Positions 34,254 to 45,457 are shown, counted from the stretch's first letter. The stretch: 64,000 bases of DNA from Sphingosinicella microcystinivorans (GCF_003634215.1 NZ_RBWX01000010.1:186001-250000), one strand, 5' to 3'. Numbers and translations: made by a program. The notes: generated by a model not told the origin, from the letters alone.

Positions 34254-36402
34254 CATCAAATCGATCGGGAACGGCAACACGCGGTACTTCAACCGCGAGC
34301 TTTCATGGCTGGCGTTCAACGCCCGCGTGCTCGAAGAGGCGGAAAACGTCCGCCACCCGCTCCTTGAACGGCTGCGCTTCCTGTCGATCTCCGGCGCCAA
34401 TCTCGATGAATTCTACATGGTCCGCGTTGCGGGCCTGCACGGCCAGGTGGAAGAGGGGGTCGAGCTTCGCAGCCCTGACGGCGCGACGCCCGCGCAGCAG
34501 CTTGCTGCCGTCACGGAGCGTGCGGATGCGCTGATGCGCCAGCAGCAGAACGTGTGGCGCGCGCTATCGGACGAGCTTGCGGTCGCCGGCTTCCACGTTC
34601 TCAAGGGCCCGGAGCTATCGCCAGAGGACGAGAGCTGGCTCGAAACCTATTTCCGTGAGCAGATCTTCCCGGTGCTGACGCCACAGGCGATCGATCCGGC
34701 GCACCCGTTCCCGTTCATCCCCAACCGCGGCCTTGCGCTCACCATGGAACTGAAGCGCGAATCGGACGGCGAGGAGCTGCTTGCGCTCGTGATGATCCCG
34801 GCGCCGCTGGCCCGCTTCGTCCGTTTGCCGGGACCGCAGGCGCGCTACATCGCGCTCGAGAATGTGGTGCGCATCTTCGCGGACGACCTGTTCCCGAACT
34901 TCAAGATCATGGGCGACGGTGTGTTCCGCGTGATCCGCGACAGCGACATCGAGGTTGAGGAAGAGGCCGAAGACCTCGTTCGCTTCTTCCAGACTGCGAT
35001 CAAGCGCCGCCGTCGGGGCCGTGTGATCCGCCTGAAGATCGAGGTCGGGACGCCGCCGCGTCTTCACCAGATGGTGCAGCACGCACTCCATATCGACGAT
35101 CGGGACGTGACACCGGTTACGGGTATCATCGGTGTGGCCGACCTGGCCCAGTTGGTCGAAGAGGATCGCCCGGACCTCAAGTTCGAGCCTTACACGCCGC
35201 GCTTCCCCGAGCGCATCCGCGACTACGGCGGCGATTGCTTCGCGGCGATCCGCGCCAAGGACATCGTCGTCCATCACCCCTACGAGAGCTTCGACGTGGT
35301 GCTGGCCTTCCTGCGGCAGGCCGCGGCGGATCCGGACGTTGTTGCGATCAAACAGACACTCTACCGGGCCGGCAAACAGTCCGCCGTGGTGCGTGCGCTC
35401 GTCGATGCGGCGGAGGCGGGCAAGTCGGTGACGGCGGTCGTGGAGCTGAAGGCACGCTTCGACGAGGAGCAGAACCTCGTTTGGGCCGCGGCGCTCGAAC
35501 GCGCGGGCGTACAGGTCGTCTACGGCTTCATCGACTGGAAGACGCACGCCAAGATCTCGCTCGTTGTGCGCCGCGAAAACGGCAGCCTTCGCACCTACTG
35601 CCACCTCGGCACGGGCAATTATCACCCGGTGACCGCCCGCATCTACACCGACCTCAGCTTCTTTACCGCCGATCCCAAGCTCGGCCGCGATGCCGCGCAG
35701 ATTTTCAACTACGTGACGAGCTACGTGGAGCCGCGCTCACTTGAAGCGATGACCATTTCGCCCTCGGGGATGCGCCAGAAGCTCACCGCGCTTATCGACG
35801 CGGAAATCGCCAATGCCGAAGCCGGACAACCGAGCGGTATCTGGGCAAAAATGAATTCGCTCGTCGATCCCGCGATCATCGACAAGCTCTACGAGGCGAG
35901 CGCGGCGGGCGTGCCGATTGAGCTCGTGATCCGCGGCATTTGCTGCCTGCGCCCCGGGGTACGCGGGCTTTCGGAGAACATACGCGTCCGCTCCATCATT
36001 GGGCGTTTTCTCGAACACAGCCGTATCGTCGCCTTTGCAAACGGAAGTGCGCTGCCTTCGCGCAAGGCGCGGCTCTTCACCTCTTCGGCGGACTGGATGC
36101 CACGCAATTTTGATCGCCGCGTCGAACTGCTCGTGCCGATCGAGAACCCTACGGTGCACGCGCAGATTCTCGATCAGGTGATGCTCGCGAACCTCAAGGA
36201 CACGGAGCAATCCTGGGAACTGCACCCGGATGGGACATATGAGCGCATCGCGTCGCCCGGAGAATCGTTCAACCTGCACCGCTATTTCATGACAAATCCG
36301 TCGCTTTCGGGTCGCGGTGCCGCCATCAAGGCAGCTGCCCCGGTGCCCCGGCTCTACCTGTCTGACACGGACACGGGGCTTCCGGCTGCCGCCGCTGAAT
36401 AG
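34240..36402 (+). CDS. ppk: Polyphosphate kinase 1
   Basis: A 720-residue enzyme that makes polyphosphate from ATP. Landmarks are [40 protein letters not shown], the catalytic HAKISLVVR and [17 protein letters not shown], and [14 protein letters not shown]. The start is GTG at 34240 within the hda end. ppx follows after 6 bases, so synthesis and degradation of polyphosphate are encoded together. Confidence 0.96.
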   Translation: MAKRNIKSIGNGNTRYFNRELSWLAFNARVLEEAENVRHPLLERLRFLSISGANLDEFYMVRVAGLHGQVEEGVELRSPDGATPAQQLAAVTERADALMRQQQNVWRALSDELAVAGFHVLKGPELSPEDESWLETYFREQIFPVLTPQAIDPAHPFPFIPNRGLALTMELKRESDGEELLALVMIPAPLARFVRLPGPQARYIALENVVRIFADDLFPNFKIMGDGVFRVIRDSDIEVEEEAEDLVRFFQTAIKRRRRGRVIRLKIEVGTPPRLHQMVQHALHIDDRDVTPVTGIIGVADLAQLVEEDRPDLKFEPYTPRFPERIRDYGGDCFAAIRAKDIVVHHPYESFDVVLAFLRQAAADPDVVAIKQTLYRAGKQSAVVRALVDAAEAGKSVTAVVELKARFDEEQNLVWAAALERAGVQVVYGFIDWKTHAKISLVVRRENGSLRTYCHLGTGNYHPVTARIYTDLSFFTADPKLGRDAAQIFNYVTSYVEPRSLEAMTISPSGMRQKLTALIDAEIANAEAGQPSGIWAKMNSLVDPAIIDKLYEASAAGVPIELVIRGICCLRPGVRGLSENIRVRSIIGRFLEHSRIVAFANGSALPSRKARLFTSSADWMPRNFDRRVELLVPIENPTVHAQILDQVMLANLKDTEQSWELHPDGTYERIASPGESFNLHRYFMTNPSLSGRGAAIKAAAPVPRLYLSDTDTGLPAAAAE

Positions 36403-36408
36403 ACTCGT

Positions 36409-37983
36409 GTGAAGCCAGCCGTTATTGCCGACCGCATTGCGGCAACCGGGTGTGGCGACAGGGGCAAGCGAATGGCGCTGAGCACGACGAAAGACCGCCG
36501 CCGGGCCGGGGATATTCCGGTCAATGCCGTCGTAGACATCGGCTCCAACTCGATTCGCCTTGTCGCGTTCCGCGGCGACCGGCGGACGCCGCTGGTGTTG
36601 TTCAACGAAAAGGTAATGGCCGGGCTCGGTCGGGGTGTCGCCGATACCGGTGCAATCACGCCGGAGGGCCTGGAAATTGCGCGCGCCGCGCTCACGCGTT
36701 TTCGCCTGCTGTGCGATGACATGAACGTCGATCGCCTTCATGCCTTCGCGACTGCGGCGGTGCGCGACGCCAAGAATCGCGATGCCTTCCTTGAAATGGC
36801 GAAGAAGCGCTGCGCGCTAAATGTACGCATACTGAGCGGTGCGGAGGAGGCACGGCTCGCCGCTTACGGCGTGATCGCCGGTATCCCGAACGCCGATGGC
36901 GTCGTTGGCGATCTCGGCGGCGGGAGCTTGGAACTTGTCCGGGTGAAGAAAGGCAAGCCGCACAGCCACCTTTCGCTGCCGATCGGCGCGCTGAAGCTTG
37001 ATGCCGCGCGCAAGGTGGGTGGGCGCTCGCTGGCGGACCTGGTGAAGAAGGCGCTCGCCGAGGTGAAGTGGGCAGGCCAGGGGAAGGGGCTTCCCTTCTA
37101 CATGGTCGGCGGATCATGGCGCGCGCTGGCGCAGCTTCACATGCATCTCACCGACTATCCGCTGCCGGTCGTTCATCAGTATGCGATGGATGTCGCTGCG
37201 ATCGATCATCTGGCGCGCGCGCTGCCCAATCTCAGCCCCAAGCGCCTGCGGGGGATTCCGCGTCTCTCCTCGGCGCGTATCCCGCAGCTTCCAGGTGCCG
37301 CGCTCCTGCTGCGCGCCGTCGTGAAGCGGCTTGGCAGCAGCGGCGTCATCGCCTCGTCCTATGGCATTCGCGAAGGGATACTTTACGCGGACCTGCCGAA
37401 GGACATTCAGAAGGAAGACCCTCTCGTCTCCGCTGCGAAGCAGGAAGCCGCGATTCAGGGGCGTTTTCCGCTCCATGCCGAAGCGCTGATGGAATGGATG
37501 AACGGCATGTTCGCGCCCGAGATGCCGGACCATACCCGGCTGCGTCTCGTAGCCTGCGTGCTTGCTGACACAGCATGGCGCGCGCACCCGGATTTCCGCG
37601 CGGAGCGGGGTCTTGAGCTGGCACTCCACGGCAACTGGGTCGGGATCGACGGGCGCGAGCGCGCGTTGCTGGGGGCAGCGCTGTTCGCGGCCTACGGCGG
37701 CTCGATGAACGACCCGGCAATCGCCGACCTGCCGCGACTCGCGGCGCGCGAGGAACTGACGCGCGCTTTCAAGTGGGGACTCGCACTGAGGCTTGGCCAG
37801 CGGCTGACGGCGGGAACGGCACGGCCGCTCGAAAAGAGCCGTGTGTACCGCGAGGGCGGTCGCCTCGTTCTTACACTGACACCGCGCTATCAACCGCTCT
37901 ACGCCGAGGCTGTGGCCCGGCGTCACGAAGCGCTCGCGGCGGCGATGGGTCTTGTCGCCGTCTTCGACGTGGAGAGGGGCTAG
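36409..37983 (+). CDS. ppx: Exopolyphosphatase / guanosine pentaphosphatase (Ppx/GppA)
   Basis: A 524-residue ASKHA-fold hydrolase. The phosphate motifs are VVDIGSNSIRLVAFRGD (residues 40-56) and VVGDLGGGSLELV, with RDAKNRDAFLEMAKK between them. A C-terminal HD-like helical domain follows. The GTG at 36409 is the first start; an ATG at 36472 (MALSTTK) is equally possible and still gives the whole ASKHA domain. The stop interlocks with rnd at CTAG (37980-37983). Confidence 0.93.
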   Translation: MKPAVIADRIAATGCGDRGKRMALSTTKDRRRAGDIPVNAVVDIGSNSIRLVAFRGDRRTPLVLFNEKVMAGLGRGVADTGAITPEGLEIARAALTRFRLLCDDMNVDRLHAFATAAVRDAKNRDAFLEMAKKRCALNVRILSGAEEARLAAYGVIAGIPNADGVVGDLGGGSLELVRVKKGKPHSHLSLPIGALKLDAARKVGGRSLADLVKKALAEVKWAGQGKGLPFYMVGGSWRALAQLHMHLTDYPLPVVHQYAMDVAAIDHLARALPNLSPKRLRGIPRLSSARIPQLPGAALLLRAVVKRLGSSGVIASSYGIREGILYADLPKDIQKEDPLVSAAKQEAAIQGRFPLHAEALMEWMNGMFAPEMPDHTRLRLVACVLADTAWRAHPDFRAERGLELALHGNWVGIDGRERALLGAALFAAYGGSMNDPAIADLPRLAAREELTRAFKWGLALRLGQRLTAGTARPLEKSRVYREGGRLVLTLTPRYQPLYAEAVARRHEALAAAMGLVAVFDVERG

Positions 37984-39143
37984 TCGATCTCGGTCATGCG
38001 CAGCTTGCCGTTCTGTACGGCAAAGCTGAGCCGGCCTTCGACCAACGCGAGCGCATCACGGCCGAAGACCTCGTAGCGCCAGCCGTTTAGGAGCGGTAAC
38101 CCCTCGCGGACACCTGCAGCGAGAGCTTCGAGATGGTCTGCCTTGCCGATAAGTTTCGGTGCGACGTCAGCCTCTTTGCAGCGAATCTTCAGAAGGAGCT
38201 TTAGGAGGTCTGCGACAAGGACGGAGTCTGAGCCGAGGCGCGGCTTGCCCGCGTCGCGTTCCGGCATTTCGCTTTCGGGCAGCGGGACGGCGGCTTCCAG
38301 CGCCTCCATCAGCCGCGCACCCATGTCGTTCGTCGTCCACGTCTTCGAAAGTCCGCGAACGCGGCCCAGCGCTTCTTGGTCGCCGGGCGGATGCGCTGCG
38401 AGGTCGGCGAGGGTTTCGTCTTTCACGATGCGCCCGCGCGGCAGATCGCGGCGCTGCGCTTCCAGCTCGCGCCACGCGGCGAGCGCCTTCAGGCGGCCGA
38501 GAGCTTCGGCTTTCCGGCTCGGCAGGCGGATGCGCTGCCAGGCCGTCCACGGATCGTTGACGTAATTTTCCGGCGTCGTCAGTCGCGCCATCTCCTCGTC
38601 CAGCCAATCACCGCGCCCGGTTTTCTTCAAGCGACCAAGCAACTTCGGAAACAGCTGGATAAGGTGTGTCACGTCGCCGATCGCATAGTCGAGCTGGCGC
38701 TTGTCGAGCGGACGGCGTGCCCAGTCCGTGAAGCGGGCGCCCTTGTCGAGATTGGCGCCGGTGAACGACGCGACGAGGTTGATGTAGCTGACCTGCTCTC
38801 CCATGCCGAGCGCCATCGCCGCCACCTGTGTATCGAACACGGGCGAGGGTGTCTTTCCGGTCATGTTGTGGATGATCTCGATATCCTGACCCCCCGCGTG
38901 GAAAATCTTGAGCACATCAGCTTCAACGAGAAGGTCGAGCATCGGGGCGAGATCGAGCCCGCTGGCCTTCGGATCGACAGCCGCGGCCTCGTCAGGCGAG
39001 GCGAGCTGGATCAGGCAGAGGTCGGCCCAATACGTATTCTCGCGCATGAACTCGGTGTCGACGGCGATATAGTCGGCGGTGGCGAGGCGGGCACAGAAGG
39101 CGGCGAGCGTTTCCGTATCGGTAATCAGCGGATGGATTTTCAT
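37980..39143 (-). CDS. rnd: Ribonuclease D
   Basis: A 387-residue 3'-to-5' exoribonuclease in tRNA maturation. The DEDD exonuclease motifs are DYIAVDTEFMRENTYWA (Exo I), FHAGGQDIEI (Exo II) and LDYAIGDVTHLIQLF (Exo III). An HRDC domain follows (about residues 205-285, with RDLPRGRIVKDETLADLA). The start at 39143 (MKIHPLI) is chosen; the frame upstream runs into the aspS promoter. Confidence 0.95.
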   Translation of the reverse strand: MKIHPLITDTETLAAFCARLATADYIAVDTEFMRENTYWADLCLIQLASPDEAAAVDPKASGLDLAPMLDLLVEADVLKIFHAGGQDIEIIHNMTGKTPSPVFDTQVAAMALGMGEQVSYINLVASFTGANLDKGARFTDWARRPLDKRQLDYAIGDVTHLIQLFPKLLGRLKKTGRGDWLDEEMARLTTPENYVNDPWTAWQRIRLPSRKAEALGRLKALAAWRELEAQRRDLPRGRIVKDETLADLAAHPPGDQEALGRVRGLSKTWTTNDMGARLMEALEAAVPLPESEMPERDAGKPRLGSDSVLVADLLKLLLKIRCKEADVAPKLIGKADHLEALAAGVREGLPLLNGWRYEVFGRDALALVEGRLSFAVQNGKLRMTEID

Positions 39144-39245
39144 GGACGGTTCTATTAGGGCGGTCGGCGCTTCCATGCCAGCGCCTTGACAAACAAGCGT
39201 GCGGGTATGTGTCTGGCCCGCCACAAACACCGGAATCGAGTGAGA

Positions 39246-41033
39246 ATGCACGTCTATCGTACGCACCATTGCAGCGCCCTTCGCAAGTCCGATGTTGGCA
39301 ATACCGCCCGCATCTCGGGCTGGGTCCACCGGAAGCGGGACCACGGCGGGCTGCTGTTTGTCGATCTTCGCGACCATTATGGGCTCACGCAGGTCGTTTG
39401 TGATACCGATTCTCCGGCGTTTCCGGTGCTGGACGGCGCGCGGGCCGAGAGCGTGCTCACTGTGACCGGCAAGGTCGTCGCGCGTTCGGACGCGACCGTA
39501 AACCCGAACCTGCCGACCGGCGAGATCGAGCTGTGGGCAGCCGAGGTTTCCGTGCAGTCCGCCGCCTCCGAGCTGCCGATGCCGGTGGCGGGTGATACTG
39601 AGTACCCAGAGGATATCCGCCTCAAGTACCGCTATCTCGACCTGCGCCGCGACCGTCTGCACCGCAACATCGTGCTGCGCTCCAACGTCATCGCGTCGCT
39701 GCGCCGCCGCATGATCGATCAGGGCTTCACCGAGTTCCAGACGCCGATCCTGACCGCTTCGTCACCCGAAGGCGCGCGGGACTTCCTGGTGCCGAGCCGG
39801 ATGCACCCGGGCAAATTCTATGCGTTGCCGCAGGCGCCGCAGATGTTCAAGCAGCTGCTGATGGTCGCGGGCTTCGACCGTTATTTCCAGATCGCGCCCT
39901 GCTTCCGCGATGAGGACGCTCGCGCCGACCGGAGCCCGGGCGAGTTCTACCAGCTCGACTTCGAGATGAGCTTCGTGACGCAGGACGACGTGTTCAACGC
40001 GATCGAGCCTGTGCTCGCGGGGGTGTTCGAGGAGTTCGCGAACGGGAAGTCAGTGACGCCGGCGGGTTCGTTTCCGCGCATTCCTTACCGCGAGTCGATG
40101 CTGAAGTATGGCAACGACAAGCCGGACCTTCGGAACCCGATCGAAATAGTCGATGTAACCGAGCACTTCAGGGGTTCGGGGTTCGGGATCTTCGCGAAGA
40201 TGGTGGAAGGTGGAAACTTCGTGCGCGCCATCCCCGCGCCGAAGGCGGGCGAGCGTAGCCGGAAGTTCTTCGACGACATGAACGACTGGGCGCGGAGCGA
40301 AGGTTTCGCGGGGCTCGGCTACATCAACATCAAGGACGGCGTGCCTGCAGGCCCGATCGCCAAGAACCACGGTGAGGAAGCCACCGCGAAGCTGATCGCG
40401 GCGCTCGGCCTCGGCCCGGACGACGGCGTGTTCTTCGCGGCCGGCAAGGAAGCCGATGCGGCGAAGCTCGCGGGCAAGGCGCGGACCAAGGTTGGCGAAG
40501 ATCTCGGCCTTATCGAAGAAGGCGCCTTCAAGTTCTGCTGGATCGTCGATTTTCCGATGTTCGAGTACGACGAGGAGGCCAAGCAGGTCATCTTCTCGCA
40601 CAACCCGTTCTCGATGCCGCAGGGCGAGCTTGAGGCGCTGGAGACCAAGAACCCGCTCGAAATCCTCGCGTGGCAGTACGACATCGTCTGCAACGGCATC
40701 GAGCTGTCTTCGGGCGCGATCCGGAACCACAAGCCCGAGATCATGTACAAGGCGTTCGAGATCGCCGGTTACAGCCAGGAACAGGTCGACACGAACTTCT
40801 CGGGCATGATCAACGCCTTCAAGTTCGGCGCGCCGCCGCACGGCGGTTCCGCGCCGGGCGTGGACCGCATCGTCATGCTGCTCGCGGACGAGCCGAACCT
40901 CCGCGAAGTGGTGCTGTTCCCGATGAACCAGAAGGCCGAGGATCTGATGATGAACGCCCCGGCCAGCGTCTCCGACCGGCAGCTGAAGGAGCTTTCGATC
41001 AAGCTCGACCTGCCGAAGCCGAAGGCGGGGTAA
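39246..41033 (+). CDS. aspS: Aspartyl-tRNA synthetase
   Basis: A 595-residue class IIb synthetase starting [18 protein letters not shown]. The OB-fold anticodon domain contains [20 protein letters not shown]. Motif 2 is [19 protein letters not shown], and motif 3 is [20 protein letters not shown] bacterial GAD insertion lies between. An ATG at 39246 is used; the frame is open 20 codons further upstream without a better site. It diverges from rnd. Confidence 0.97.
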   Translation: MHVYRTHHCSALRKSDVGNTARISGWVHRKRDHGGLLFVDLRDHYGLTQVVCDTDSPAFPVLDGARAESVLTVTGKVVARSDATVNPNLPTGEIELWAAEVSVQSAASELPMPVAGDTEYPEDIRLKYRYLDLRRDRLHRNIVLRSNVIASLRRRMIDQGFTEFQTPILTASSPEGARDFLVPSRMHPGKFYALPQAPQMFKQLLMVAGFDRYFQIAPCFRDEDARADRSPGEFYQLDFEMSFVTQDDVFNAIEPVLAGVFEEFANGKSVTPAGSFPRIPYRESMLKYGNDKPDLRNPIEIVDVTEHFRGSGFGIFAKMVEGGNFVRAIPAPKAGERSRKFFDDMNDWARSEGFAGLGYINIKDGVPAGPIAKNHGEEATAKLIAALGLGPDDGVFFAAGKEADAAKLAGKARTKVGEDLGLIEEGAFKFCWIVDFPMFEYDEEAKQVIFSHNPFSMPQGELEALETKNPLEILAWQYDIVCNGIELSSGAIRNHKPEIMYKAFEIAGYSQEQVDTNFSGMINAFKFGAPPHGGSAPGVDRIVMLLADEPNLREVVLFPMNQKAEDLMMNAPASVSDRQLKELSIKLDLPKPKAG

Positions 41034-41037
41034 GCCG

Positions 41038-41832
41038 ATGAAAGCGCCGTCGCTGCACCGCCTGCCGAAGTTCGAAAAAGTCTCGAACGGGGACTATGAG
41101 GCGGCGCTGAAGACGGTTCAGGAGCGGCTCGCAGCGGTGCAGGCGAGCTGCATCGGCCGCAGCCGCCGCGCTATCGTCGCGGTCGAAGGCCTCGACGCAG
41201 CGGGCAAGGGCGGCTTCATCCAGCGGTTGACCGCGCCGTGGGACCCGCGATTCTTCGATGTGCAGCCGATCAAGGCGCCGGACGCCGAAGAAAAGGCGCA
41301 CCACTATCTCTGGCGCTTCTGGCAGAAGTTGCCCGCTCAGGGCGAAGTGAACATCTTCGATCGCACCTGGTACGGGCGCGTCCTCGTGGAACGTGTCGAG
41401 GGTTTCGCAACCGAAGCCGAATGGCGCCGCGCCTATGACGAGATCAATGCCTTCGAGAAGACGCTCGCCGATGATGGCACCATCATCATCAAGCTGTTCT
41501 TCACGGTGAGCCAGAAGGAACAGGACGAGCGACTGGTCGAGCGGCTGGAGACGCCCGAGAAGCGCTGGAAAGTGTCGGCCGAGGACTTCCGCAACCGGAT
41601 GAAGCGAGATGCCTATGTCGAAGCGGCCGAAGACATGTTTGCCCGTACGCATACGGCCCATGCGCCGTGGACGATCATCGACGGCGAGCACAAGAAGACG
41701 GCGCGCATCACGGCGCTGAACCTGGTGGCGGATCGGCTTGCGGATGGGCTCGACCTTTCGCCCCCGGCGCTTTCGCCCGATATCGTGAGGCTGGCGAAGG
41801 CCGCGTTCGGCAAGAAGCTGAACCTCGGCTAA
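41038..41832 (+). CDS. ppk2: Polyphosphate kinase 2 (PPK2) family protein
   Basis: A 264-residue single-domain PPK2. Walker A is VAVEGLDAAGKGGFIQRL and the lid and Walker B region is NIFDRTWYGRVLVERVEGF. The family-typical DERLVERLETPEKRWKVS follows. PPK2 enzymes use polyphosphate to phosphorylate nucleotides, or the reverse. It follows aspS by 4 bases. With ppk and ppx 3 kb upstream the region holds three polyphosphate enzymes. The nucleotide preference (class I or other) cannot be told. Confidence 0.93.
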   Translation: MKAPSLHRLPKFEKVSNGDYEAALKTVQERLAAVQASCIGRSRRAIVAVEGLDAAGKGGFIQRLTAPWDPRFFDVQPIKAPDAEEKAHHYLWRFWQKLPAQGEVNIFDRTWYGRVLVERVEGFATEAEWRRAYDEINAFEKTLADDGTIIIKLFFTVSQKEQDERLVERLETPEKRWKVSAEDFRNRMKRDAYVEAAEDMFARTHTAHAPWTIIDGEHKKTARITALNLVADRLADGLDLSPPALSPDIVRLAKAAFGKKLNLG

Positions 41833-41902
41833 CGTCGGCCTTCAGCCGCGGTTCAACGAGCGAGTCGCAATCTCCCTGACACTTGGGTCAGGAGTGCTCA
41901 AA

Positions 41903-42919
41903 ATGCGTGTTTATAAGACAGGTTTGTTGGCGGGTACGCTGGTTGCGGCGATCCTGGCCGGTCCGGCGATGGCACAGGACCGCGACCGTGACGGGCCTCG
42001 CCCGCAGCGTGAACGCGGAATGCAGGTCAATCGCGAGGCGCAGCGTGCGCCGGAGGCAAGGCCGCAGCGGGTCGCACCGCCTGAACGCGATCAGGTTCGC
42101 AGGATCGAGACACCTGAACCCCGCCAACCGCGTTTGGAAACGCGGCAGGCGGAGACCGTGCAGCAGCGCATGAACGGCGTGATCGGTCGCGATGATCAGC
42201 GCTATGGTGATAAAAACCGCAATCCGGGCCGCGACTGGAACAATCGCGACCGAGACGGCCGCGACGGTGATCGCCGGGATTGGGACCGGAACCGTGACAG
42301 GAACGATAGCCGCAACTGGGACCGAAACCGTGACAGGAACGATAGCGGCAACTGGGACCGGAACCGCGACAGGAACGATAGCCGCAACTGGGATCGGAAC
42401 CGCGACCGCGATCGCAAGGACGACTGGCGCGACCGCAACTGGGACCGCGATCACGATCGTGATCGCTGGCGAGACCACGACCGCAACCGCGACAGGGATC
42501 GTGACCGCTGGCGCGATCACAATCGACGCCCGGTTGTGATCGTGCGCCCCAGCCCCAACTATCGTTACCGTCCGCACTGGTGGGGTTCGAGCGCGTTCTA
42601 CTTCGATAACCGCTATTACGGTCACTACGACTATGGCTCCTGGTATCGCCCCGGCTACGGCTTCTACGGTTCGCAATATGGAAGCGGGTGGGCGGTGCTT
42701 GATCCCTGGCTCAGGCAAGATCCGGCTGCGAAGCACTGGGTGATGTGGAACTTCGATCGCAACCGCAACGGCCAGCTTTCGAAGGACGAGGCTCGGCGCG
42801 CCAACCGCGAGTTCGCCCGGCTCGCAGACCGTGATCGCGACGGTTATCTGAACGACAGGGAGATACGGTTCGGTGTTGAAGAGCTGCGCGACGAGTACCG
42901 CTACAGCTTCAACTATTGA
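41903..42919 (+). CDS. Exported Arg/Asp/Asn-repeat protein with EF-hand pair
   Basis: A 338-residue protein. AGGAG at 41890-41894 fits the ATG at 41903 rather than the GTG at 41894. The signal peptide ends near AMAQDRD. A low-complexity region (about residues 95-210) carries three near-perfect 12-residue repeats (NWDRNRDRNDSR type) and more degenerate RD/RDRDR runs. A Tyr/Gly-rich stretch follows (FYFDNRYYGHYDYGSWY). Two EF-hand loops close the protein (DRNRNGQLSKDE and DRDRDGYLNDRE). It resembles the RcnB/periplasmic EF-hand type proteins; the function is unknown. Confidence 0.75.
   Translation: MRVYKTGLLAGTLVAAILAGPAMAQDRDRDGPRPQRERGMQVNREAQRAPEARPQRVAPPERDQVRRIETPEPRQPRLETRQAETVQQRMNGVIGRDDQRYGDKNRNPGRDWNNRDRDGRDGDRRDWDRNRDRNDSRNWDRNRDRNDSGNWDRNRDRNDSRNWDRNRDRDRKDDWRDRNWDRDHDRDRWRDHDRNRDRDRDRWRDHNRRPVVIVRPSPNYRYRPHWWGSSAFYFDNRYYGHYDYGSWYRPGYGFYGSQYGSGWAVLDPWLRQDPAAKHWVMWNFDRNRNGQLSKDEARRANREFARLADRDRDGYLNDREIRFGVEELRDEYRYSFNY
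42281..42388. repeat. Three tandem 36-bp repeats inside the Arg/Asp-rich gene
   Basis: Units at 42281-42316, 42317-42352 and 42353-42388, with a partial fourth unit to about 42407. They differ by a few single bases and encode the 12-residue repeat NWDRNRDRNDSR/G. The unit is a multiple of 3, so copy changes keep the frame. Confidence 0.85.
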
Positions 42920-43395
42920 GGGTAGGCGATCGCGACGACCTCAAGCTCCTGCACGCCCCCCGGCAGGCGGACGCTTCTGAGGTCTCCGATCGCCGCGCCC
43001 TTCAGCGCCGTGGCGAGCGGCGCCCGCCATGAAATGTGGCCGCGGGGCGTATCCGTCTCATCTTCCCCCACGATTGTGATCGTGCGCTGCCGGTCGTCTT
43101 CATCCGCGACGGTGACGGTGGCGCCGAAGAATACGCGCGACTTGTCTGGCTGCTTTGCCGGATCGATGACGCGGGCGTTTTTCAGTCGCTTCGAAATACG
43201 CGTCAGCTCACGGTCAATCTCGCGCAGCCGCTTGCGGCCATAGAGATAGTCGCCGTTTTCGGAGCGGTCGCCATTCCCCGCCGCCCACGAGACGATTTCA
43301 ACGATCTTAGGCCGCTCCACCTCGAAGAGCGCGCGGTGTGCCTCGATGAGCGACTTCATGCCTGCTGGCGTAATGTAGTTGGGGGTATCGCCCAT
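42913..43395 (-). CDS. greB: Transcription elongation factor GreB
   Basis: A 160-residue Gre factor. The coiled-coil N-terminal arm reads NYITPAGMKSLIEAHRALFE, and the active tip contains AGNGDRSENGDYLYGRKRLREIDREL, the acidic and basic tip typical of GreB. The C-terminal domain includes GHISWRAPLATALKGAAIGD. The ATG at 43393-43395 is chosen; the open frame extends far upstream into the transglycosylase gene. It follows that gene by 4 bases on the same strand. Confidence 0.92.
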   Translation of the reverse strand: MGDTPNYITPAGMKSLIEAHRALFEVERPKIVEIVSWAAGNGDRSENGDYLYGRKRLREIDRELTRISKRLKNARVIDPAKQPDKSRVFFGATVTVADEDDRQRTITIVGEDETDTPRGHISWRAPLATALKGAAIGDLRSVRLPGGVQELEVVAIAYPQ

Positions 43396-43399
43396 CGGC

Positions 43400-45457
43400 T
43401 CAACCGGGACGGTTCTTGCCCATCCACGCCGAGAGCGTGTTGGTGGAGGGCTGCCCCGCGCGGGTTGGATTGAGCCGATCGTACACCACGGCATTCTCCA
43501 GCACGGCGCGCACATAGCCGCGCGTTTCCGTGAACGGGATGTCTTCCACCCAGCGCACGGCATCGACGCTGGGCAGGCGGGGGTCGCCGTTTGCGGCGAT
43601 CCACTTCCGGACATTGCCCGCACCGGCGTTGTAGGAGGCGATCGCGAGCATGTGGTTGCCGCCCCACTGATCGACGAGATTGAGGTAGTAGGTCGATCCG
43701 AGCTGGACGTTGTAGTTCGGATCGCCGGTGAGCGCCTCGGGGCGATAGCTCGTGCCCATCTTGCCCGCGGTCTCCCGCGCCGTGCCGGGCATCAGCTGCA
43801 TCAGGCCGCGCGCGCCGGCACGGCTGACGGCGGTAGGATCAAAGCGGCTTTCCTGGCGGGTGATCGCGTGGATCATCGTCCAGTTGCTCGTCAGCACACC
43901 GCCGACAGGCAGCTGCGGATACGCAAAACGCAGGATCGCGGGCGGTCCATCGACCAGTTCGCCCCGACTTGCGATGAGTGCATAGTCCTGCCGACCAAGC
44001 TGCTGGGACAATTCGCTGACCAGGTATTCGCGTGCAGAGGTCTTCGCGCCGTCCGCGAGCGTTTTCAGGAACAATGTCTGCTTCGCCCGGTCACCGGTCA
44101 TGCCAAGCAGGCGGGCAGCCGCGACGCGGTCGTCCGCCGCGAACGCCTGACGCTCGGGTGTCGGCACGGCAGGGTCGGTTGCCGCCGGAAGGGTGAGCGG
44201 CCGGTTCAGTCGCTCGGCAGCGAGCTGGCCATAGAAGGTGAGGGGGAAGCGTGCGGCGGTTTCGAGATTGCGATTGGCGTCGATGGTAAGCCCAGCCGCT
44301 TCAGCCGCGCGCCCCGCCCAGTAATGCCCGCGCGAGCGCGTGCCCGCGAACGCCGCCGCGGCGGCAAAGTTCTCGAAGTGGCGGACCGCTTCGCGCGCAC
44401 GGTTCAGCTTGTGGAGCGCTGTCCACCCTGCCAGCCATTCAAGGCTTGTGAAGGTGTCACGCTCGGCTGCGTTGTAGCTGGTCAGCGGCCGGTCAAATGC
44501 GAAGCCGCCGTGATTGTGGGCGATCTCGAAGGCGAGGCTGTTCTGATTGTCGTTCACCGCGCCGCGCGCCGCCGCCAAAACCTCGACCATCCAGGCGTTG
44601 CGGTCTCCCGCGCTGCCGGGGGCGATGGCTGCGCGTGCAAGAAGCTGCCGGGCGGCAAGGCTGTTGCCGCTGGCGCGCAGGAAGGCGCTTCGGTCTGCAA
44701 CAAGTCCGGGATCATTTTCAAAGCCCGTGCCGAGCTTGCCGAGCGCCAGATTTGCATCCACCGCTGCGGCCGCCGCGGCTGAGCCCCTTGCCGCTGTCGC
44801 CCGCTGGAGCGCGATGCGGGCTTCAGCGAGCGTGCGGTCGTTGCCCGCAAGGAAAGGGAGCATCCGCGTCGCGGTTGCGAGATCGCGCTGCCAGAGCAGC
44901 CGATCCATGCGGAACACATGGTCGTCGCGGCTGAGGATGCCGCCGAACGCCGCAAGGAACTGGTTTTCAAGCGCGGGGCCGATACCGCCGATACGCCAAG
45001 CCTGCTTCGCTTCCGTATTGGCCGCGTTGGTCATGCCTGCCGCCATCAGGGCTTCGGCGTGACGGAAGCGGCCGATGCCCGAAAGCGGCGGCAGAGCGCG
45101 GAAGAAGGAGAGGCGCGCGGCCATCGGCGTCGTGTCGGTGATCGTCCCCTCGGCGCGGCGGCGCAGATCGTCGGCGCCGGGCCAGTCTGGGTTGGTGCGC
45201 AGGAATTCCGAAAATTCGGAGAATGTGGCCGCGTATTCCGTACGCCGCAACCGATCCCACACCAGCAGCTTTTGCACGGTCGACGAACCGCTTATGCCCA
45301 TCGCCGAGATGGGGCGGAACTCGCCGCGGGCCTGCGCTTCCAGCGCCGCCTTCAACGTATCCGCGTCGCCGCGGGACTGAGCCGAAGCAGGTGGTGCGGC
45401 AAGTGCCGCCGCCGAAAGCAGGGCAAATCGCAGAAGAACGCTGGTAACACTGGACAC
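43400..45457 (-). CDS. slt: Soluble lytic murein transglycosylase (Slt70-like)
   Basis: A 685-residue periplasmic enzyme that cleaves peptidoglycan to anhydro-muropeptides. The signal peptide ends near ASAQSRG. A long alpha-superhelical region occupies about residues 40-500. The catalytic SLT domain at the C-terminus has the glutamate in [14 protein letters not shown], then [14 protein letters not shown] and [12 protein letters not shown]. The start is a GTG at 45457. It is co-transcribed with greB. Confidence 0.93.
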   Translation of the reverse strand: MSSVTSVLLRFALLSAAALAAPPASAQSRGDADTLKAALEAQARGEFRPISAMGISGSSTVQKLLVWDRLRRTEYAATFSEFSEFLRTNPDWPGADDLRRRAEGTITDTTPMAARLSFFRALPPLSGIGRFRHAEALMAAGMTNAANTEAKQAWRIGGIGPALENQFLAAFGGILSRDDHVFRMDRLLWQRDLATATRMLPFLAGNDRTLAEARIALQRATAARGSAAAAAAVDANLALGKLGTGFENDPGLVADRSAFLRASGNSLAARQLLARAAIAPGSAGDRNAWMVEVLAAARGAVNDNQNSLAFEIAHNHGGFAFDRPLTSYNAAERDTFTSLEWLAGWTALHKLNRAREAVRHFENFAAAAAFAGTRSRGHYWAGRAAEAAGLTIDANRNLETAARFPLTFYGQLAAERLNRPLTLPAATDPAVPTPERQAFAADDRVAAARLLGMTGDRAKQTLFLKTLADGAKTSAREYLVSELSQQLGRQDYALIASRGELVDGPPAILRFAYPQLPVGGVLTSNWTMIHAITRQESRFDPTAVSRAGARGLMQLMPGTARETAGKMGTSYRPEALTGDPNYNVQLGSTYYLNLVDQWGGNHMLAIASYNAGAGNVRKWIAANGDPRLPSVDAVRWVEDIPFTETRGYVRAVLENAVVYDRLNPTRAGQPSTNTLSAWMGKNRPG

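Noticed and set aside
41888-42736. A 282-residue Val/Ile/Pro-rich minus-strand frame with membrane-like repeats
   Set aside because: It is the antisense of the Arg/Asp repeat region. The real gene has a signal peptide, RBS and EF-hands on the plus strand.
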